Below, piece by piece: positions 60,697 to 64,000 of a DNA stretch of 64,000 bases. The notes beneath the pieces were generated by a model. The model was not told where the DNA came from and did not search any database. It worked only from the letters and a program-made list of their open reading frames with translations. Numbering within the stretch: position 1 is the first letter of the stretch; each line of letters starts with the position of its first letter. Source of the stretch: JBBWZH01 sp035544115 (GTDB lineage Bacteria > Actinomycetota > Actinomycetes > Mycobacteriales > CADCTP01); assembly GCA_963714145.1 (NCBI GenBank), contig OY970235.1:5456001-5520000 (forward strand). Direction: 5' to 3'. A program made the translations under genes and the position numbers.

Positions 60697-61001
60697 CCAG
60701 GCCGGCGCGGCCAGCGGCCGACCGGGCCGGCCGGGCCAGCCAGCGGCCGGCCGGCCGGGCCAGCCGGCAGGGCCAGCCGGCAGCCAGCGGCCCGCAGGCC
60801 AGCCAGCAGAGCCGGCCAGCAGCCGGTAGGGCCGGTTGGCCGGGCCCGGCGGGAGCCGGTCGGCGCAGCAGCAGGTCACTTCGGCGCGGGGCCTGGCAAC
60901 GGACTTTTTACCGACGTCGTCGCGGCGTAAACCGGCAGTGATCCACACCCTGTGGTGCGGGTCACAGCGATCGGTACCGGTAGCCCGCGAGGAGGTCCCA
61001 C
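60697..61001. promoter_or_regulatory. Low-complexity gap, then candidate operator before DUF3311/mctP
   Basis: The first 150 bases are GGCCAGC/GGCCGG low-complexity repeats with no coding sense. Closer to the transporter genes, CCACA (60943-60947) and TGTGG (60951-60955) form an inverted repeat, and GTGA...TCAC lies around it, recalling CRP-like or FadR-like sites. AGGAGG precedes the GTG at 61002. No gene or RNA seen. Confidence 0.4.
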
Positions 61002-61229
61002 GTGACAGTTGACCCTGCTCCGTCCCGGCCTGAGCGGCGTACCACCGGCGGCTGGAACTGGCTGCTGGTGGTGCCACTGATCGGCACGCTCATCCCGGCC
61101 TTCTACAACAAGGCCGACCCGAGGCTGTTCGGCATCCCGTTCTTCTACTGGTACCAGCTGCTCTGGATCCCGATCGCCGTCAGCACCACGCTCGTCGTGT
61201 TCCGGGCCACCCGCGGGGGTGGCCGGTGA
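61002..61229 (+). CDS. DUF3311 small membrane protein
   Basis: A 75-residue protein with two membrane helices (WLLVVPLIGTLIPAFYN and FFYWYQLLWIPIAVSTTLVVF), matching DUF3311. This family is regularly encoded immediately before a sodium:solute symporter and may be its small partner subunit. GTG 61002 has GAGGAGG 6 bases upstream, and its stop overlaps the symporter start by GTGA. Confidence 0.88.
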   Translation: MTVDPAPSRPERRTTGGWNWLLVVPLIGTLIPAFYNKADPRLFGIPFFYWYQLLWIPIAVSTTLVVFRATRGGGR

Positions 61230-62845
61230 GCGTCAAGTGGGTCGAGCTGACCGTCCTGCTGATCCTGTTCACGCTCGTCACCGTGCTCGGCTTCGTCGCG
61301 TCCCGGTGGCGCCGCACCGCCAGCCTGGAGCACCTGGACGAGTGGGGGCTGGGCGGGCGCAACTTCGGCTCCTGGATCACCTGGTTCCTGATCGGCGGTG
61401 ACCTCTACACCGCCTACACGTTCGTCGCGGTGCCGGCGCTGATCTACGGCGCCGGCGCGGCCGGCTTCTTCGCCGTGCCGTACACGATCGTGGTCTACCC
61501 GATCGTGTTCCTGGTGGCGCCGCGGCTGTGGTCGGTGTCGCACCGGCACGGCTACGTCACGCCGGCCGACTTCGTCCGCGGCCGGCACGGCTCGCCGTCG
61601 CTGGCGCTGGTCATCGCGATCACCGGGATCATCGCCACGATGCCGTACATCGCGCTGCAGCTGGTCGGCATCCAGGCGGTGCTGAAGGCGACCGGGATCG
61701 GCGGCGAGTGGCCGATCGTCATCGCGTTCGCAGTGCTGGCCGCGTACACCTACCAGTCCGGGCTGCGGGCCCCGGCGCTGATCGCGTTCGTCAAGGACTC
61801 GCTGATCTACCTGGTGGTGATCGCGGCGATCATCTACGTCCCGATCAAGCTGCACGGCTGGGGCAAGATCTTCGCCGCCGCCGACACCAAGTTCGCCGCG
61901 TCCAAGGGCCTCGGCGACGGGACGCTGCTGGCCAGCAGCCAGCAGCTGGGCTACTCGACGCTGGCGCTCGGGTCGGCGCTGGCGCTGTTTCTCTACCCGC
62001 ACTCGGTCACCGGGGTGCTGGCCGCCCGCAACCGGTCGGTGATCAAGCGCAACATGGCCGCGCTGCCGGCGTACTCGCTGGTGCTCGGGCTGATCGCGCT
62101 GCTCGGCTACGCCGCGATCGCCGCCGGCATCAAGCCGATCGTCACCAACGGCAAGGCGGACGCGAACACGGTGATCCCGCTGCTGTACGACAGCCTCTTC
62201 CCGAGCTGGTTCGCCGGCATCGCGTTCGCGGCGATCGCGATCGGCGCGCTGGTGCCGGCCGCGATCATGTCGATCGCGGCGGCGAACCTGTTCACCCGCA
62301 ACATCTACAAGGAGTACCTGCGGCGCGATGCCAGCCCGGCCGACGAGGCCCGGGTCAGCAAGCTGGCCTCGCTGGTGGTCAAGGCCGGCGCGGTGGTGGT
62401 GATCCTGCTGCTCGACCCGCAGTTCTCGATCGACCTGCAGCTGATCGGCGGGGTGATCATCCTGCAGACGCTGCCGGCGATGGTGCTCGGCCTCTACACC
62501 CGCTGGTTCCACCGCTGGGCGCTGCTGGCCGGCTGGCTGGTCGGCATGCTGGCCGGGATCTGGATGCTCTGGCTCACGCCCGCGGTCAACGTCGGCACCG
62601 GCCAGCGGATCCGGCCGCACTGGGGCGGCGCCCAGTTCGCCCTGTCGCACTGGGGCTTCGACACCAGGGTGACGATCTACGCGGGAATCGTGGCGGTGGT
62701 GCTGAACCTGCTGGTGGCCGCGATCCTGACGCCATTCTTCCGCGGCTCGCCGGCCGGCGAGGACGCCACCCGCGAGGACGACTACCACGCCGACGCAGGC
62801 GCCGCGGGGGTCAAGCCACTCCCCGCCGAGGCCGGCATCGGCTGA
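61226..62845 (+). CDS. mctP: Sodium:solute symporter, monocarboxylate uptake type (MctP-like)
   Basis: A 539-residue SSS-family transporter with about 13 helices. Recognisable parts are the first helix after the start, LGGRNFGSWITWFLIGGDLYTAYTFVAVPALIYG, the sodium-site region SHRHGYVTPADFVRGRHGSPSLAL, and IGALVPAAIMSIAAANLFTRNIYKEYL near residue 340-365. Relatives take up acetate, lactate, pyruvate or other monocarboxylates. It is translationally coupled to the DUF3311 gene. The tail is acidic. Substrate assignment rests on similarity to MctP with a DUF3311 partner. Confidence 0.88.
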   Translation: MSVKWVELTVLLILFTLVTVLGFVASRWRRTASLEHLDEWGLGGRNFGSWITWFLIGGDLYTAYTFVAVPALIYGAGAAGFFAVPYTIVVYPIVFLVAPRLWSVSHRHGYVTPADFVRGRHGSPSLALVIAITGIIATMPYIALQLVGIQAVLKATGIGGEWPIVIAFAVLAAYTYQSGLRAPALIAFVKDSLIYLVVIAAIIYVPIKLHGWGKIFAAADTKFAASKGLGDGTLLASSQQLGYSTLALGSALALFLYPHSVTGVLAARNRSVIKRNMAALPAYSLVLGLIALLGYAAIAAGIKPIVTNGKADANTVIPLLYDSLFPSWFAGIAFAAIAIGALVPAAIMSIAAANLFTRNIYKEYLRRDASPADEARVSKLASLVVKAGAVVVILLLDPQFSIDLQLIGGVIILQTLPAMVLGLYTRWFHRWALLAGWLVGMLAGIWMLWLTPAVNVGTGQRIRPHWGGAQFALSHWGFDTRVTIYAGIVAVVLNLLVAAILTPFFRGSPAGEDATREDDYHADAGAAGVKPLPAEAGIG

Positions 62846-63070
62846 CCCGACCGCCCATCCCCGGCGGCCGCCGCGGTCCACCCCGGACCCGGCGGCCGCC
62901 GCGGTCCACCCCAAGCCGACGGGCAACCCGCCCGAGCCGACGGGGCAGCCGCCCGAACCGGCGGGGGCAGCCGGGCCGGGCGCCCGCCTGGATTCGCCCC
63001 GCGGCCGGCAGGTGCGGCGATCCACCCGAGTGGCCCGGCGACGGCGGGCCGGTGCTCATAAGGTGGGTCC

Positions 63071-63559
63071 GTGCAGATTCGGCAGGCGCGGCCGGCGGAG
63101 TACGCCGCGGTCGGTGAGCTGACCGCACAGGCCTACCTGCACGACGGCCTGCCGGACTGGGCCGCGCCGTACCTGGCCGAGCTGCGCGACGCCGCCGCCC
63201 GGGCCGCCGCGGCCGACCTGCTGGTCGCCGTGGACGCCGGCGGGACGCTGCTCGGCACGGTCACCTTCACCCCGCCCGGATCCCGGTACGGGGAGATCAC
63301 CGACGGGCCGGCCGAGGCCGGGTTCCGGATGCTCGCGGTGGCCGCCGCCGGGCAGCGCCGGGGCGTCGGCACCGCGCTGGTGCTGGCCTGCATCGACCGG
63401 GCCCGGGCGGCCGGCTGTGCCCGGCTGCGGCTGTCCACCGCGCCGCGGATGGCCGCCGCGCAGCGGCTGTACGAGCGGCTCGGCTTCGTCCGTACCCCCG
63501 AGCTGGACTGGGCCCCGAGCAGCGTCGCCCTGCTCACCTACGTACTGGAGCTGGCATGA
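63071..63559 (+). CDS. GNAT family N-acetyltransferase
   Basis: A 162-residue acetyltransferase. The acetyl-CoA-binding motif A is FRMLAVAAAGQRRGVGTALVLACIDRA, and the C-terminal motif B is LYERLGFVRTPELDW. GTG 63071 has AGGTGG 4 bases upstream. Its stop overlaps the start of the small Cys-rich BsaP-like gene by ATGA, so the two are made together. Acceptor substrate unknown; a link with biotin metabolism is possible from the pairing only. Confidence 0.9.
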   Translation: MQIRQARPAEYAAVGELTAQAYLHDGLPDWAAPYLAELRDAAARAAAADLLVAVDAGGTLLGTVTFTPPGSRYGEITDGPAEAGFRMLAVAAAGQRRGVGTALVLACIDRARAAGCARLRLSTAPRMAAAQRLYERLGFVRTPELDWAPSSVALLTYVLELA

Positions 63560-63732
63560 CCTACTGCGACCGGTGCGGCGAGCCGCTGGCCGGCGGCCAC
63601 CAGAACTGCCGGCAGGCCCGGACGCTGGAGCCGCCGCGGTACTGCCCGGACTGCCGGCGCCGGCTGGTCGTCCAGGTCACCCCGACCGGCTGGACCGCCC
63701 GCTGCGTCCAGCACGGCCAAAGCTCCGGCTAG
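63556..63732 (+). CDS. bsaP: Small Cys-rich protein, likely biotin synthase auxiliary protein
   Basis: A 58-residue protein starting MTYCDRCGEPLAGG. It has two CxxC knuckles (Cys4/Cys7 and Cys30/Cys33 in PPRYCPDCRRRLVV), Cys18 and Cys50 in TPTGWTARC. The stretch EPPRYC..CRRR-VVQV-P-GW is, as far as I recall, the signature of BsaP, a small iron-sulfur or zinc protein that supports BioB in actinobacteria. The ATG overlaps the GNAT stop by ATGA. It is easily missed because it is short. Its location 2.9 kb from bioB, in the same direction, fits the role. If not BsaP, it is a plain zinc-ribbon protein. Confidence 0.7.
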   Translation: MTYCDRCGEPLAGGHQNCRQARTLEPPRYCPDCRRRLVVQVTPTGWTARCVQHGQSSG

Positions 63733-63740
63733 CCCCCGGC

Positions 63741-63758
63741 AAAGGGAAACCCTTTCCC
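63741..63758. promoter_or_regulatory. Overlapping inverted repeats before the secreted protein gene
   Basis: AAAGGG-AAA-CCCTTT (63741-63755) overlaps GGGAAA-CCC-TTTCCC (63744-63758). Just after the bsaP stop, this could act as a terminator stem or as an operator for the next gene, whose start is 100 bases downstream. Confidence 0.4.
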
Positions 63759-63857
63759 GAACGGGAAGCATCACAACTCGGCTGTTCGGCTGGCGGGAGC
63801 CGGCCCGCGGTGGCAGCGTGACCGCGTCTCGTACCCCGCGACAGGCCAGGAGGAACC

Positions 63858-64000
63858 GTGACCAAGCTGCGTGAGCGGCTGCCCGTACGCAAGACGGTCT
63901 TATCGCTGGCGGCGGTGACCGCGCTAGCCGGGCTGCTGTCCGGCGGGGTGGCGGACGCCACCGGGCCCGGCCACGACCGGGCGGTGCCAGCGCCGCCGGC
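63858..64000 (+). CDS. Secreted protein, N-terminal fragment (runs off the window)
   Basis: Only 47 codons are visible. GTG 63858 has AGGAGG 5 bases upstream. The N terminus is a signal peptide: basic VTKLRERLPVRKT, a hydrophobic core VLSLAAVTALAGLLSGG and a likely cleavage near VADA. Codon 15 is TTA, a rare leucine codon that in filamentous actinomycetes makes translation depend on the bldA tRNA. The mature part is not seen, so its function cannot be given. Confidence 0.65.
   Translation, partial: MTKLRERLPVRKTVLSLAAVTALAGLLSGGVADATGPGHDRAVPAPP

Noticed and set aside
63733..63857. c-di-AMP (ydaO-type) riboswitch before the secreted protein gene
   Set aside because: The gap is short and lacks the conserved core elements of that riboswitch.

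Overview
The window comes from a very GC-rich (about 70-75%) filamentous-type actinobacterium. The markers are a WhiB1-type regulator beside a PdtaS-type kinase, an AfsR-like regulator, nickel superoxide dismutase with its maturation protease, a Kgd-type 2-oxoglutarate enzyme with an E2 domain fused to E1, a SigB/F sigma factor with its RsbW partner, MocR and GntR regulators, GTG starts and 4-nt operon overlaps. A Micromonosporaceae genome (Actinoplanes-like) is my best guess. That is inference from gene style, not a search result. No rRNA, tRNA or CRISPR was seen.

Layout. 1-2.1 kb: the end of a hydantoinase-B-like gene, an RsbW-like ATPase and an RbsC-like permease. 2.1-12.4 kb: a trehalose/glycoside region with a GH63-type glucosylglycerate-hydrolase-like enzyme, otsB, otsA and a GH15 trehalase-like enzyme, mixed with a secreted IPT/TIG protein, a frameshifted M4 metallopeptidase and a DUF3052 protein. 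Two unusual repeat arrays flank otsB. 12.5-24.5 kb: an AfsR-like regulator, an ArsR-type regulator, a carotenoid-desaturase-like oxidoreductase, an ABC exporter, a methyltransferase/TetR divergent pair sharing a 34-bp palindrome, an M48 peptidase and a vapBC module. 25-29 kb: kgd plus a tiny DUF6104 gene. 29-43 kb: FUSC protein, rhomboid protease, frameshifted glycosyltransferase, P450, orphan KdpD, a glycine-rich membrane protein, a YczE/MocR pair, malic enzyme and an RmlC-like epimerase. 43.3-45.0 kb: an IS1634-like insertion sequence (transposase frameshifted) sitting in a palindrome between rmlC and sodX. 45-51.7 kb: sodX/sodN, a phosphatase, rsbW-sigma factor, a lipid kinase, whiB1 and pdtaS. 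51.8-63.7 kb: biotin genes in pieces (bioA-bioF, then bioD-bioB, then a small Cys-rich BsaP-like gene), separated by a GntR regulator, a large secreted S8/S53-like protease, a monocarboxylate transporter pair and a GNAT gene. The window ends inside a secreted protein gene.

Working together. OtsA makes trehalose-6-phosphate, OtsB removes the phosphate, and the GH15 enzyme may hydrolyse trehalose. The GH63 enzyme would act on a related compatible solute. BioA, BioF, BioD and BioB cover the last four steps of biotin synthesis, with BsaP as the likely BioB helper. SodX matures SodN. The most distinctive non-coding feature is a 20-bp-period array between the convergent otsB and otsA genes (ten direct units followed by three inverted ones), with a second 20-bp-period array between the convergent P450 and kdpD genes.
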